From contig JAOTXU010000021.1 of NCBI GenBank assembly GCA_029862165.1, positions 1 to 56,600 on the forward strand: a stretch of DNA of 56,600 nucleotides, read 5' to 3'. How positions within the stretch are numbered: position 1 is the stretch's first letter; every line of letters begins with the position of its first letter. Below the pieces are notes generated by a model. It searched no databases and was not told where the DNA came from. It saw nothing but the letters and a program-made list of their open reading frames with translations. This document shows, piece by piece, positions 6,766-16,900 of the stretch. The position numbers were made by a program, and so were the translations under genes. Source of the stretch: Gammaproteobacteria bacterium. GTDB lineage: Bacteria > Pseudomonadota > Gammaproteobacteria > Steroidobacterales > JABDKV01.

Positions 6766-8376
6766 ATGAGTTATACCGTACTCGCACGAAAATGGCGGCC
6801 CCGGAATTTTTCCGAGCTGGTCGGACAGGAGCACGTGCGTCGGGCGTTGGTCAACGCGTTGGACGGCGACCGCATCCATCACGCCTTTCTGTTTTCAGGC
6901 ACACGCGGCGTGGGCAAGACGACCGTTGCAAGAATTCTTGCCAAGTGCCTCAACTGTGAAAAAGGCGTCAGTTCCGAACCCTGTGGGGAATGCGCCAATT
7001 GTCGCGAGATTGACGAAGGTCGTTTCATAGACTTGATAGAAGTCGATGCGGCGTCGCGCACCAAAGTGGACGATACGCGTGAACTACTGGATAACGTGCA
7101 GTACCGACCAACCCGCGGTGCATTCAAAGTGTATCTCATCGATGAGGTGCACATGCTCTCCAAGCACTCATTCAATGCTTTGCTCAAAACCCTCGAAGAG
7201 CCACCGGAGCACGTCAAATTTCTCCTGGCGACAACGGATCCACAAAAATTGCCGGTGACGGTTCTGTCACGCTGTCTGCAATTCAATTTGAAGAAACTGC
7301 CGGTCGATTTGATTGTCGAACGATTGAAGAAAATCACCCAAAGCGAAGCGGTTGCGAGCGATGAAGCCGGGCTGATCCGGCTGGCCCGCGCAGCCGGTGG
7401 CAGTATGCGCGATGCATTGAGTCTGCTCGATCAGGCCATCGCGTTTGGTGACGGTGCGATAAAAGACGATGACGTGTTGGTCATGTTGGGTAGCATCGAC
7501 CGACGCGATGTTGCGCAATTACTTGAAACGCTCATCGCCGGTGATGCTGCAGGGGTAATGCAAAGAGTAAGCGACATGGATGAGTATGCGCCGGACTACG
7601 AAAGCGCGCTTACCGAGCTGGCCAGCGTGATCCAGCGTGCCGCGCTGGCAAAAGCGGTTCCGGAAGCCCTGGACGACAGTCAAGGTGATCGTGAACTCGC
7701 CCAGGCTCTTGCACAGTCTGCCACCGCCGAGGAGTTGCAACTCTATTATCAAATCGCACTGATCGGTCGGCGTGATTTGTATTTGGCCGCCAACCCGCGT
7801 GGCGGTTTTGAGATGGTGTTGCTACGTATGCTGGCTTTTCGTCCGGCCGCTGAGGGCGACACGCTCGGTGTTGTGCAACCCGTTGCTGCGAGCAGCCCGA
7901 AAAGTACGGTGTCACGACCAAAGAAGTCCTCGACAAAAGCCGCAACAGCAAAGACGCCTAAGCCGGACAGTTCGGCCGATGTGGATTGGGGGGCATTGGT
8001 CGAAAAAATCAATGTCAGAGGGGCGGCGCGGGAACTGGCTGCAAACTGTCTGTTCAGTCGGCGCCAGGGAAATGTGTGGCACCTTACGCTGGACACCCGC
8101 CACGAACATCTGCACACCGATCAATTACGGGAACGGCTCGGCAAAGCCCTGGAGAAAGTGGTCGGAGACGTGGTCATACTACGGATTCACATGGGCGACG
8201 CATCGGATGACACGCCTGCCGCAAAGCGCGAACAGGCAACCGAAGCAAGAATGGACGCGGCACGCGATGAAATAGAGAAAGATCCCAACGTCAAAGCATT
8301 GAAAGATCTGTTTGACGCGACGGTGGTGGAAGACACGGTGCGCCCGGTTGACCGTAACGATACTTCGGGAACTTAG
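6766..8376 (+). CDS. dnaX: DNA polymerase III subunit tau
   Basis: A 536-residue AAA+ clamp-loader subunit. The opening YTVLARKWRPRNFSELVGQE is diagnostic. The Walker A motif GTRGVGKTT is at 45-53, a zinc site uses C64, C73, C76 and C79, Walker B/DEVH is near 126, and the sensor-1/SRC motif lies near 168. The C-terminal third (after about 370) is the low-complexity Lys/Ala linker plus the tau domain that contacts the alpha subunit and DnaB. No A-rich slippery heptamer in the correct phase was found, so a programmed gamma product is not predicted. It is followed 15 nt later by ybaB and then recR, a conserved operon. Confidence 0.97.
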   Translation: MSYTVLARKWRPRNFSELVGQEHVRRALVNALDGDRIHHAFLFSGTRGVGKTTVARILAKCLNCEKGVSSEPCGECANCREIDEGRFIDLIEVDAASRTKVDDTRELLDNVQYRPTRGAFKVYLIDEVHMLSKHSFNALLKTLEEPPEHVKFLLATTDPQKLPVTVLSRCLQFNLKKLPVDLIVERLKKITQSEAVASDEAGLIRLARAAGGSMRDALSLLDQAIAFGDGAIKDDDVLVMLGSIDRRDVAQLLETLIAGDAAGVMQRVSDMDEYAPDYESALTELASVIQRAALAKAVPEALDDSQGDRELAQALAQSATAEELQLYYQIALIGRRDLYLAANPRGGFEMVLLRMLAFRPAAEGDTLGVVQPVAASSPKSTVSRPKKSSTKAATAKTPKPDSSADVDWGALVEKINVRGAARELAANCLFSRRQGNVWHLTLDTRHEHLHTDQLRERLGKALEKVVGDVVILRIHMGDASDDTPAAKREQATEARMDAARDEIEKDPNVKALKDLFDATVVEDTVRPVDRNDTSGT

Positions 8377-8391
8377 ACTAAGAGGCAAACG

Positions 8392-8709
8392 ATGAAGCAG
8401 ATATCGAAACTGATGAAGCAGGCGCAGCAGATGCAGGAGAATATGCAGAAAATGCAGGAAGAGCTGGCCCAGCAACAGGTAACCGGAGAGGCTGGTGGCG
8501 GCATGGTCAAAATCGTCATGAACTGCCGGCATGAGACTATCAGCGTGCACATCGATGAGCAGGTGGTCGGTGACGACAAGGACATGCTCGAAGATCTTAT
8601 TGCCGCGGCGGTGAACGACGCGGTGCGAAAAGTTGAAGAAACCACAAAAGAAAAATTCTCCGGTCTAGCCGGAGGGCTAAACCTGCCCGGCATGAATTTG
8701 CCGTTCTGA
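8392..8709 (+). CDS. ybaB: YbaB/EbfC family nucleoid-associated protein
   Basis: A 105-residue protein with the family pattern: an N-terminal helix rich in Gln/Met ([20 protein letters not shown]), then [17 protein letters not shown] and [13 protein letters not shown], ending in a Gly/Met tail. The dimeric protein binds DNA and influences nucleoid structure and gene expression. It is the middle gene of dnaX-ybaB-recR, with 15 nt before it and 3 nt after it. AAGAGGC supplies its ribosome-binding site. Confidence 0.95.
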   Translation: MKQISKLMKQAQQMQENMQKMQEELAQQQVTGEAGGGMVKIVMNCRHETISVHIDEQVVGDDKDMLEDLIAAAVNDAVRKVEETTKEKFSGLAGGLNLPGMNLPF

Positions 8710-8712
8710 CGC

Positions 8713-9312
8713 GTGTTTTTTTCTCCCAGGCTGCAGCAACTGATCGACGCGTTGCGTTGTTTACCGGGCGTGGGCCCCAAGACCGCCCAACGAATGGCAT
8801 TTCACCTGCTAGAGCGTGGCCGCGACGGTGCCACACACATCGCTGAATCCATCGGTGGCGCATTGGAGCATATCGGTCATTGCAGCAGTTGCCGTATGCT
8901 GACCGAGAACGAAATTTGCGAAATTTGCTCGGCAGGAAGCCGCGACGAGTCAGTGTTGTGTGTCGTCGAAACACCGGCCGATGTCATCGCGGTTGAACAA
9001 TCCGCGGCGTATCGCGGGCTGTATTTCGTCTTGATGGGACACTTGTCGCCGCTTGATGGTATCGGTCCCGATGAGTTGGGCATGGACTTAATGAAACAGC
9101 GTATGAACGACGGCGCAGTCAAAGAGGTCATACTGGCAACCAATCCTACTGTCGAGGGTGAGGCTACGGCACACTACATCGCCGAACTGGCAGCGCGTTC
9201 AGGTCTTAGGACGACACGCATTGCCCATGGCGTACCTGTAGGTGGCGAACTGGAGTTTGTCGACGGTGGCACCTTGACCCATGCCTTTGCCGGTCGTAAG
9301 AGCTACGAATAA
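8713..9312 (+). CDS. recR: Recombination mediator RecR
   Basis: A 199-residue protein of normal length. It has an N-terminal HhH segment ([19 protein letters not shown]), a four-Cys zinc finger (C57, C60, C69, C72) and a Toprim domain beginning VVETPADV near 84, with the C-terminal Walker-like [10 protein letters not shown]. RecR with RecF/RecO loads RecA at gaps. The start is GTG at 8713, 3 nt after the ybaB stop, so translational coupling is likely. Its 3' end overlaps the convergent rsgA end by 10 bp. Confidence 0.97.
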   Translation: MFFSPRLQQLIDALRCLPGVGPKTAQRMAFHLLERGRDGATHIAESIGGALEHIGHCSSCRMLTENEICEICSAGSRDESVLCVVETPADVIAVEQSAAYRGLYFVLMGHLSPLDGIGPDELGMDLMKQRMNDGAVKEVILATNPTVEGEATAHYIAELAARSGLRTTRIAHGVPVGGELEFVDGGTLTHAFAGRKSYE

Positions 9313-10217
9313 GAATCCGGATTGAGGTTGGCCAGCCGCTCGAGCAATTGCCGATAGCTGTTATAGCGTCGTTGGCTAATCTGACCATCGGTCACGGATT
9401 GTTTTACGCCGCAGTCCGGTTCGGTCAGATGGCGACAGTCATTAAAACGACACTGCGTTGACGGCTCGCCAAACTCCACAAATCCGGCAATCAGTTCTCG
9501 ATCGGAAATCGGTGGTGGAGCGTAGTCGCGTACTCCCGGAGAATCAATGACTTCGCCGCCATTACTCAAGTGATATAGCACTGATGCCGTCGTTGTGTGA
9601 CGGCCTTCGCCACTGCCGGTGGACAGCTCCTGGGTGCGACTGTCCAGTCCCGGAATCATGGCGTTTAGCAATGACGATTTGCCGACACCGGATTGGCCGA
9701 CCAGGATGCTGGTGTGATCAGCGAGCAGGGCGACTAATAGTTCGAGCGTGTCGGCCTGTTTGGCACATACCGAGACAGTCCGATAACCGATATTTTGAAA
9801 CTCCCTCAAATCCAGTGCGTCGATATCGTTCTTGTTGCCCACCACAGCACCGGCAACGCCAATTAACTCGGCCGACACCAGGTAACGATCGACCAGAGAT
9901 AAATCAGCCGGGGGACGTGGCGCCACAACCACGACAATCTGCGACATGTTCGAGGCGACTACTTCAGATCGGCCCCGGTTGTCGGGACGAGACAGTTGTG
10001 CGCGACGGGGCAAAACTTCGGTGATGATGCCATCGCCGATGTCTGATTGGTGTGGACGCCAACGCACTTCATCGGCACAGACTGGTCGCAGACGCTTGCC
10101 TTTCATTCCACATCGGTAGCGCTTGCGATCAGCGTCCTCGACGATGGCGTGTCTGCCATGGGCCGCAACAATCCTGCCCGAACGTAGCGTTTCGGTGTCA
10201 GACTTAGTGCGCGTCAT
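9303..10217 (-). CDS. rsgA: Ribosome small-subunit-dependent GTPase A
   Basis: A 304-residue circularly permuted GTPase. An N-terminal OB domain is followed by G4 NKND (128-131), G1 GQSGVGKSS (174-182), switch GRHTTT (205-210) and G3 DSPG (225-228). The order G4-G1-G3 is diagnostic. A C-terminal zinc knuckle uses C256, C261, H263 and C269. It checks 30S subunit maturation. It begins 11 nt after the M48 protease gene, so the two probably form one transcript. In many gammaproteobacteria rsgA and orn are neighbours, as they are here (divergent, one gene apart). Confidence 0.96.
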   Translation of the reverse strand: MTRTKSDTETLRSGRIVAAHGRHAIVEDADRKRYRCGMKGKRLRPVCADEVRWRPHQSDIGDGIITEVLPRRAQLSRPDNRGRSEVVASNMSQIVVVVAPRPPADLSLVDRYLVSAELIGVAGAVVGNKNDIDALDLREFQNIGYRTVSVCAKQADTLELLVALLADHTSILVGQSGVGKSSLLNAMIPGLDSRTQELSTGSGEGRHTTTASVLYHLSNGGEVIDSPGVRDYAPPPISDRELIAGFVEFGEPSTQCRFNDCRHLTEPDCGVKQSVTDGQISQRRYNSYRQLLERLANLNPDSYS

Positions 10218-10228
10218 GTGCTTTCGAT

Positions 10229-11473
10229 CTAGGCGGCCAGTTCGCTGAGACGGGCGACTCTGGAAGTGGCTGGCGGATGAGAATCATAAAACCCCGAATG
10301 TAGCGTATCCGGGGTCAGGGTGGTCGCATTGTCACGATACAGTTTGCACAACGCGCTGATAAGGGCATGCGCATTACTTTGTTCGGCGGCGTAACGGTCG
10401 GCCTCGAATTCGTCACGACGCGACAGATAAGCCATCAGTGGCGTCAGCGGAAAGACGAAAACGGGAACCACAAGGATAAAAAGCAACAAAGCGATGTGAT
10501 TAGATGCGGCGTCCACACCTAAAGCGCTAAAAAACCACGGTTGTTTGATTAGCCAGCCGAGTAAGGCCAAACCGGCCAGACTGATCGCAAAACCCATGAT
10601 CAGACGACGCGTAACATGCCGTTTCCGGAAATGACCCAGTTCGTGTGCCAGTACTGCTTCGATTTCCTCGTGACCCAGGCTTTCCATCAACGTGTCGAAA
10701 AATACGATGCGTTTGTTGTTGCCCACACCGGTGAAATAGGCATTGCCATGTGTGGAGCGCCGAGAGCCATCCATGACGAATATGCCTTTGCTGCGAAAGC
10801 CACAGCGATCGAGTAATGCTTCAATGCGTTGCGCAAGTTCCACATTGGACAACTTGGAAAACTTATTGAACAACGGTGCAATAAAGGCCGGGTAGGCCCA
10901 GGTGATAAATAACGTGAAGCCCGTCCAAACAAACCAGGTGTAAAGCCACCAGAGTTCTCCGGCGCTGTTCATCAGCCACAGGACCACCGCGACCAGCGGA
11001 ATGCCGAGCAGTAACATGAGTACCAAACCCTTGAGCAGGTCCATCACAAAAAGACCAGGTGTGGTTTTGTTAAAGCCATAGCGGGCTTCTAAACCAAAGG
11101 TTCTGTAGATTGACAACGGCATTTCCAGCACCGACATGATGATCAGCGTGCTGACAATCACTGCAACGCCTGTCAGCAACGGACCCAGAGCGGCACCACG
11201 CCAAACGCTATCGAGCAGTGCCAGACCGCCGGCTAGCGTCCAGCCCAGCAGCAGGGCGGTGTCGATGACTTCCGAAAGCATCCCGGTGCGTACCCGTGAC
11301 ACTGTGTAGTCGGCGGCCTTGCGATGATCTTCGAGTGAGATCGTCTCATCAAAAGGCTTTGGTACCTCGGCCCGATGGCTGGTGACCGCGGCCTTTTGCC
11401 GCATCGCAAGCCACAAACGAAACACCGTGCCGGTAAGTAGCAACACAAGGAATGCGATAGTCAATGAATGCAT
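10229..11473 (-). CDS. M48 family zinc metalloprotease (Ste24-like)
   Basis: A 414-residue membrane protease in the M48A group. The zinc motif HELGH (277-281 of this start) is followed by the downstream Glu in RRDEFEADRYA. Hydrophobic segments precede and follow the motif, as in Ste24/CAAX proteases. NAYFTG and the preceding MDGSRRSTHG match the substrate-cleft strand. Such enzymes cleave membrane or misfolded proteins at the inner membrane. The ATG at 11473 is preferred over a TTG at 11506, since the protein then starts with its first transmembrane helix (MHSLTIAFLVLLL). It is upstream of rsgA and divergent from orn. Confidence 0.9.
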   Translation of the reverse strand: MHSLTIAFLVLLLTGTVFRLWLAMRQKAAVTSHRAEVPKPFDETISLEDHRKAADYTVSRVRTGMLSEVIDTALLLGWTLAGGLALLDSVWRGAALGPLLTGVAVIVSTLIIMSVLEMPLSIYRTFGLEARYGFNKTTPGLFVMDLLKGLVLMLLLGIPLVAVVLWLMNSAGELWWLYTWFVWTGFTLFITWAYPAFIAPLFNKFSKLSNVELAQRIEALLDRCGFRSKGIFVMDGSRRSTHGNAYFTGVGNNKRIVFFDTLMESLGHEEIEAVLAHELGHFRKRHVTRRLIMGFAISLAGLALLGWLIKQPWFFSALGVDAASNHIALLLFILVVPVFVFPLTPLMAYLSRRDEFEADRYAAEQSNAHALISALCKLYRDNATTLTPDTLHSGFYDSHPPATSRVARLSELAA

Positions 11474-11556
11474 GTTTTTTCTGATACTGCCTGCGCGGGG
11501 CGTCAAAGCTTAGCCTCTGTTAGAATCGGTCGCAACCACAGGGAGCCCGATTCGCT

Positions 11557-12129
11557 ATGCCAAAACAGGCTGAAAACCTCGTCTGGATCGATCTGGAAAT
11601 GACCGGACTGGACCCGCTCAACGACTATGTTATCGAGCTTGCGACATTGGTAACCGATCGGCATTTGAATATTCTCGCCGAAGGCCCGGTAATGGCCATT
11701 CATCAGTGTGACGAAGTTTTAGATGATATGGATGACTGGAATACCCGGCAGCACGGCAAGTCGGGCCTCATCAAGCGCGTGCGTGCCAGTGAGATTGATG
11801 AACACGAAGCGGAAAATATGACGATTGCGTTTTTGTCAGATTTCACAGAAGCGGGTCTATCACCGATGTGTGGCAATTCCATCTGCCAGGATCGCCGTTT
11901 TCTCGCTCGCTGGATGCCGGATCTGGAGCGGTTTTTTCATTACCGCAATCTGGATGTCAGCACACTTAAGGAACTGGCACGACGCTGGGCACCCGATGTC
12001 GCGGCCGGTTTTAAGAAGGATAGCTCCCATCTGGCACTGGATGACATCCGTGATTCAGTCCGTGAGCTGCAATATTATCGGCAACACCTTTTTGCCCCAC
12101 ACGTCGTGCACTCATCCCCGTCGCGATGA
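11557..12129 (+). CDS. orn: Oligoribonuclease
   Basis: A 190-residue DEDDh exonuclease. The first motif [10 protein letters not shown] carries D12 and E14; the later DALL-type region is CQDRRFL, and [12 protein letters not shown] supplies the last His and Asp. Orn degrades 2-5 nt RNA fragments and finishes turnover of pGpG, so it links to c-di-GMP breakdown by EAL enzymes such as the one at 34234. GGGAG precedes the ATG. Its stop overlaps the next gene as ATGA, showing translational coupling. Confidence 0.96.
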   Translation: MPKQAENLVWIDLEMTGLDPLNDYVIELATLVTDRHLNILAEGPVMAIHQCDEVLDDMDDWNTRQHGKSGLIKRVRASEIDEHEAENMTIAFLSDFTEAGLSPMCGNSICQDRRFLARWMPDLERFFHYRNLDVSTLKELARRWAPDVAAGFKKDSSHLALDDIRDSVRELQYYRQHLFAPHVVHSSPSR

Positions 12130-12719
12130 CAGCCGGCTGGTCAGAAGCATCAGAAAAAAACAAGGATCCCATCCTTGCGGTGCTGCGAAAGGAACTGCCG
12201 ACCAAACGCCTCAATGTGTTGGAGATCGGTAGCGGGATTGGCCAGCACGCAGTCTTTTTTGCCGAGCACTTGCCGCAACTGGACTGGCAAACCAGCGATC
12301 TTATCGAGCATCATGAAGGTATCACCGCTCGGGTTCGTGCATCACGTTTGAAAAACGCCCACGTGCCGCGTGAACTTGATGTCAAAAACTTTCCGCTGGA
12401 CCGCAGCTACGACGTTGTCTTTACTGCCAACACGTCACATATCATGTCGATCGACGAGGTTCGGGATATGTTTGCCGGCGTCGCCGAAGTACTGGAGGCG
12501 CACGGTCTTTTTGTGCTGTATGGACCCGTCAATCGCGACGGAGAATTCACCAGCGAAAGCAATGCACAATTCGATCATCAGTTACGCGCTCGCGCTGCAC
12601 ACATGGGCATTCGTGACGATCGCCAGCTTGATCAGTTTGCCAACGACGGAGGCTTAAGCCGCGTTAGCGATCACGACATGCCGGCCAACAACCGTATCCT
12701 GATCTGGCAACGTCTTTAG
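12126..12719 (+). CDS. DUF938 family SAM-dependent methyltransferase-like protein
   Basis: A 197-residue protein with a class I methyltransferase N-terminal fold: [20 protein letters not shown] is motif I, SDL in WQTSDLIE binds the SAM ribose edge, and [12 protein letters not shown] corresponds to motif IV. The ending RILIWQRL is typical of DUF938. The substrate is unknown. It overlaps orn by four bases (ATGA), so they are cotranslated. A REP-like element and a long perfect palindrome follow it. Confidence 0.88.
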   Translation: MTAGWSEASEKNKDPILAVLRKELPTKRLNVLEIGSGIGQHAVFFAEHLPQLDWQTSDLIEHHEGITARVRASRLKNAHVPRELDVKNFPLDRSYDVVFTANTSHIMSIDEVRDMFAGVAEVLEAHGLFVLYGPVNRDGEFTSESNAQFDHQLRARAAHMGIRDDRQLDQFANDGGLSRVSDHDMPANNRILIWQRL

Positions 12720-12730
12720 AGCCGCAAGGA

Positions 12731-12752
12731 ATCGCGGCTAAAGCCGCTCCCA
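12731..12752 (-). repeat. REP-like palindrome
   Basis: Read on the minus strand this is GTGGGAGCGGCTTTAGCCGC, matching the common proteobacterial REP consensus. The stem is GCGGCT/AGCCGC with a two-base loop. It lies 12 nt after the methyltransferase stop, together with the palindrome at 12759-12795. Confidence 0.6.
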
Positions 12753-12758
12753 CAAGAA

Positions 12759-12795
12759 CTAAAGGGACAGACCCCAAAGGGGTCTGTCCCTTTAG
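12759..12795. repeat. Perfect 17-bp inverted repeat (possible terminator or RAYT-type element)
   Basis: CTAAAGGGACAGACCCC at 12759-12775 pairs perfectly with 12779-12795 around an AAA loop. It could terminate transcription from either side, although no T-tract follows. The GGGACAGACCCC motif is often seen as a dispersed element next to REP-associated transposases. A related GGGGGCAGACCACATT inverted repeat is at 52273-52325. No transposase gene is present here. Confidence 0.6.
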
Positions 12796-12813
12796 CATTA
12801 TCATCGGATCTAT

Positions 12814-12856
12814 TCCCTCCCCCCACCGGGGGGAGGGCTAGGGTGGGGGGCAAACT
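12814..12856. repeat. GC-rich repeat, left half (copy 4)
   Basis: The sequence reads CCCTCCCCCCACCGGGGGGAGGG, then CTAGGGTGGGGGGCAAACTC, matching the left arm of the copies at 136 and 376 in the same orientation. The right half is missing. It lies just beyond the 3' end of the RND adaptor gene. Confidence 0.65.
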
Positions 12857-12865
12857 CCGCTTTGA

Positions 12866-13945
12866 TTACGAACCGGCGGCAGAGCTGGAACCGGCAGTCG
12901 GCGCACCACCATTGTTGATCATGACGTCCTGACCGGGACGTAACCTTTCCGCGCCACGTATGACGACAGTATCGCCTTCCTGGATGTCGCCGATGATGGC
13001 GATCAGTTCGCCGTCACCGACGCCCGGCTGCACGGAAATACGTTCGGCTTTATTTTCGCCGGTTACCCGAAAGACCGCAGCGCCGTCGGCGCGCAATACC
13101 AAGGCATCACGCGGTACCGCCAGGACTTGCTGTGCTGTGGCGGTTGGCACCTGCACGCGTACGCTTTCGCCGATGATCCAGTCTGCGGCCGGTACATCGA
13201 TGCGAACTTCAAACATGTGTGAGCGCGAGTCGCCATAGGGCACGATAGCGCGAATGGTGCCATCGCCAGCCTGACGTTCGCTCGCTACCGGTATAGTCGA
13301 ACCTTCCTTGAGAAAACTCACCGCGTTCAACGGCGCGCGGGCGACCACTTCCAGCCGGTCCAGATTGACGACTCTCACAACCTCGTCGCCGACGCTGGCA
13401 CGCTCGCCAGGGTTTATGAAACGTTCGGTAACGCGACCGGCGAAAGGCGCCCGTATAGACGACTTGTAAACACCAATTTGGATTTGCGCCAGTCGCGCGC
13501 TGGCCACACGCAGTTCGCTGCGGGCAACGCTGAGGTCCGATTCAGTCTGATCCAACAGACTGCGTGCGGCGTTATTTTGTGCCGCCAGACGACGCAGACG
13601 CTCGACTTCACGTTCCAGAAATGCAATGCGTGCTTTCTGGCTCGCGACGAGCCCTTCGTTCTCTTTCTGTTGTTGCAGCAGCAAGGCGTCTTCGATTTTT
13701 GCAAGCACCGCGTCTTTGGCCACACGCGTCCCAACTTCGGCGATTGATACGAAATTGCCGGCGACTTCGGCAGCGAGGCGGGCATCATCGCGGCTGAGTA
13801 TCGTGCCTGGCACTTTGATCTGTGGCGCGAGTTGAGTTAATTCTGCCGTAGCCACCTCAACGGGTGCTGGAAATCCGCCCTGTGCCAGGGCAATCGTCCC
13901 TGTCAGGCTGCACACGCAAAAAATGGCTTTCAAAAACAACTTCAT
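12866..13945 (-). CDS. RND efflux periplasmic adaptor (system 1)
   Basis: A 359-residue membrane fusion protein. It has a signal peptide (MKLFLKAIFCVCSLTGTIALA), a lipoyl/barrel-sandwich half (LAAEVAGNFVSIAEVGTRVAKDAVLAKI), a coiled-coil hairpin (about 90-150), the second lipoyl half (YKSSIRAPFAGRVTERFINPGE) and a beta-barrel/MP domain. It bridges the inner-membrane pump to an outer-membrane channel. The start is ATG at 13945 with GGAG upstream; a TTG directly after the permease stop is less likely. It is translated right behind the permease gene. The C terminus is Gly/Ser/Ala rich. Confidence 0.93.
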   Translation of the reverse strand: MKLFLKAIFCVCSLTGTIALAQGGFPAPVEVATAELTQLAPQIKVPGTILSRDDARLAAEVAGNFVSIAEVGTRVAKDAVLAKIEDALLLQQQKENEGLVASQKARIAFLEREVERLRRLAAQNNAARSLLDQTESDLSVARSELRVASARLAQIQIGVYKSSIRAPFAGRVTERFINPGERASVGDEVVRVVNLDRLEVVARAPLNAVSFLKEGSTIPVASERQAGDGTIRAIVPYGDSRSHMFEVRIDVPAADWIIGESVRVQVPTATAQQVLAVPRDALVLRADGAAVFRVTGENKAERISVQPGVGDGELIAIIGDIQEGDTVVIRGAERLRPGQDVMINNGGAPTAGSSSAAGS

Positions 13946-13948
13946 CAA

Positions 13949-16900
13949 TCAGTCTCCGCGCCGTCGATCGGAATAGCCGCTGCCTGCACCCGCGGCCGCC
14001 TGCGCGGGTGTGCGGCCGATCAGACGTCCCAGTGTATCTTCTATAAATGTCGCGCGCAGGAGGCTGGGCAACAGCACCAAAGTAAACACTGTGCTTACAC
14101 TGAGACCGCCGACAATAACGGCCGCCAGTCCGCGGTACAACTCGGTACCTGGTCCTGGAATCAGTAACAACGGCAGCATGCCAAACAGGCTGGTCAGGGT
14201 GCTCATGAGGATCGGTCGTAGACGTATTCTCACTGCACCGCGCACTGCGTCGTCGCGTGATTTGCCTTGGCGTTCAAATGCCCGAGTCTGGTGCACCAAT
14301 AAGATGGCGTTGTTGACCACCAGTCCCAGCAGGGTGATGAAGCCGATCATTGTCAACAAATCCATCGGCTGAAACGTCAGCAGGTTGGTCAACTGTAATC
14401 CCAACACCCCGCCAACAGTCGCCAGCGGAAGGGCCAGGACGACCAGGAACCCGTCTTTAAAGGAACGGAACAAAGCACAAACGAGGAGATAAAGAATGGC
14501 AACGGCCAACAGCAAGCTGTCGCGCATGTTCGATAATGCGATACGGAGATTATCCGCACTACCGTAGTAGCTGACTTGGCCGTCTTCGGGGAGTTGCGAC
14601 AGGATTGCCGGTTCGACCTCTGTGCGTAGTTTTTCAATGGTTTCCTGTAACGAAAGATCTTGCGGTGGCGTAATCTGCAGCGTGATGGCCCGACTGCGAT
14701 CGACCCGGCGTATCTGGTCCGGACCGACGGTACGGTTCATAGACACCAGCTGGCTAAGCGGCACAACACCGAGTTCCGGCGTGGCCAGTGGCATCGCTGC
14801 CAGTTCCTCGGGTGTAATCCAGGGCGCCGCACGCAGGATAATGTCACGACGCCGGTCGCCATCGAAGTAATCGCCGACATAAAGTCCATCACCGACCGCG
14901 CGGATAACCCGCGCCATGGTTTGCCGGTTCCAACCAGCTTCGGCGATTAACCTTTCATTGGGTTCAAAGCGCAGCTCAGGTTCGGCCAATTCCAGACCGG
15001 GATCCGGTCGCACCTGCGCCGTTGGCAGCGCCTGCATTGTCGCGCCGAAACCAGCCTGTGCCGCAGCCATCATCGCATCGAGATCGCGGCTTTGGATGTT
15101 CAGCTCGATGCCGCGTCCGGCACCGACGTTGGCAAAAATTCCGCGCCTAGAGGCGAACGCCATAGTGTCGGGAAAACCGCGAAGTACCTCTCCGTTTAGC
15201 ACGCCGAGTGTTTGTTCGACCGGATCGTCCCTGAATATTTGTCCAAACTGACACAACGAGCGGCCGATGCTCGTAATTACAGGTATGCGATCTTCTTCTT
15301 CCGGTAGCTGACATGGCTGCGTTACGCGTGCGCCCATAAAACCAAATCGTCCAAATATGCCTAGAAAGTACATGTCCATCTTTGGATCTTTTTCGCCGTT
15401 GATATAAGGCAACAGTCTGCTGTCAACGACCTTGGTGAACTCAGCTTCAGCGGTGTCTATACTTTGTCCGGGTGGTGGGATAATAAAGCCGAATACAAAA
15501 TTCTGTTTACCCGTTGGCAGGTAGTCGGGTTTTGGTAGCAGTGCCAAACTCAAACCCACCGCGAGCGTGAACAGGCCAACGAACCACATGGTCCGTTTTG
15601 CCGGCGTCGCGGTAAGTGACATCAGTAGGTCAGTGCCATTTTCCCACCAATTGGTATGCGGGTCCTTGAGTTCGACATTACGCAACCAGGTCCTGGCAGC
15701 AGTGGGAACGACGGTTACCGCGATAATCAGTGAGATGATGACTGCCGTGGCCAGCGTAAATGCCAGATCGGCGAACAGTTGGCCGGATATATCCTTTAGA
15801 AAAATAATGGGCAAAAATATAGCGACCGTGGTTGCAGTCGAGGCGAGCAGGGCGCCCCACACTTGTGTCGCACCGTCCTCTGCAGCGGCCTCGCTGGATT
15901 CGCCTTTCTCGCGCAGTCTTACGATGTTTTCCAAAACGATGATCGCGGCATCGAGCACCATGCCCATGGCAAAGGCCAGTCCGGCCAGCGAGATAATATT
16001 GAGTGTACGCCCACCGACGCCTAAGGCCGTAAACGCGACAAACAAGGAAATAGGGATCGCCAGGGCAACAACCAGCGTTGCTCTGAACTTACGCATGAAC
16101 CACCACAGGATCGATATCGCCAGTGCGATGCCGATCAGTAAGTTGGTGCGCAACATCCCAATGGAATCGTTGATATATATGGTCTCGTCGTAGACCTGCT
16201 GTATTCTCATCCCGGCCCGCTGCACCGGGCCCTCGTTCAGTTCAGCCACCGCTGCTTTCAACTCTTCCATGACTGAGAGGACATTGACGCCGACCTCGGC
16301 CTGCGCGTTGAAGGCAATCGAAGCACCACCGTTTTGACTCAGAATTCCACCGCGATCGACCAGGGTGCGTTCTACCGTGGCGATATCGCGCAGCCGCACC
16401 GGGCTGCCATCTCGCCATGCCAGAACCATGTTGGAAAATTCCGCCAACGCATACTTGCCGGCATAACGAACAGTGTAATTGCGCCGACCGACTTCGCTCG
16501 AACCGGCGGAGATATCGATATTGTTGCCGGTCAGGTTGGCCAGTGTCGGGATATCGATGTTGTATGCCGCGGCACGGTAGGGATCGAAGGTAATGCGAAT
16601 CTCACTGGCGCGACCGCCGTAGATATCCGAATTGGCGATGCCCGCCACCCGCTCGACACGCGGCTGAATGGTCTCTTCCACAAAGTCCTGTTCGGCGGCC
16701 ATGTCGATATCGTCGCGTCCGGGTATTGGGCGCACGGCAAACCATGCAATAGCAGACCCAAATTGTCCGCGACCGGCATATATCACCGGTTCGGTCACGT
16801 CCGGTGGATAGTTGGCGACACGATTGAGACGGTTCATCACTTCAATCAGTGCTCGCTCAAGTTCCATATCCACATTGAAGGTGATCGAAATGGTGGCGAA

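Noticed and set aside
7990..8010. A-run in dnaX as a gamma frameshift site
   Set aside because: The reading phase does not give the A-AAA-AAG type heptamer, so no frameshift is claimed.
15567..16193. 208-codon plus-strand frame
   Set aside because: Fully antisense to the RND permease; Ser/Thr/Ala-rich shadow with no domain.
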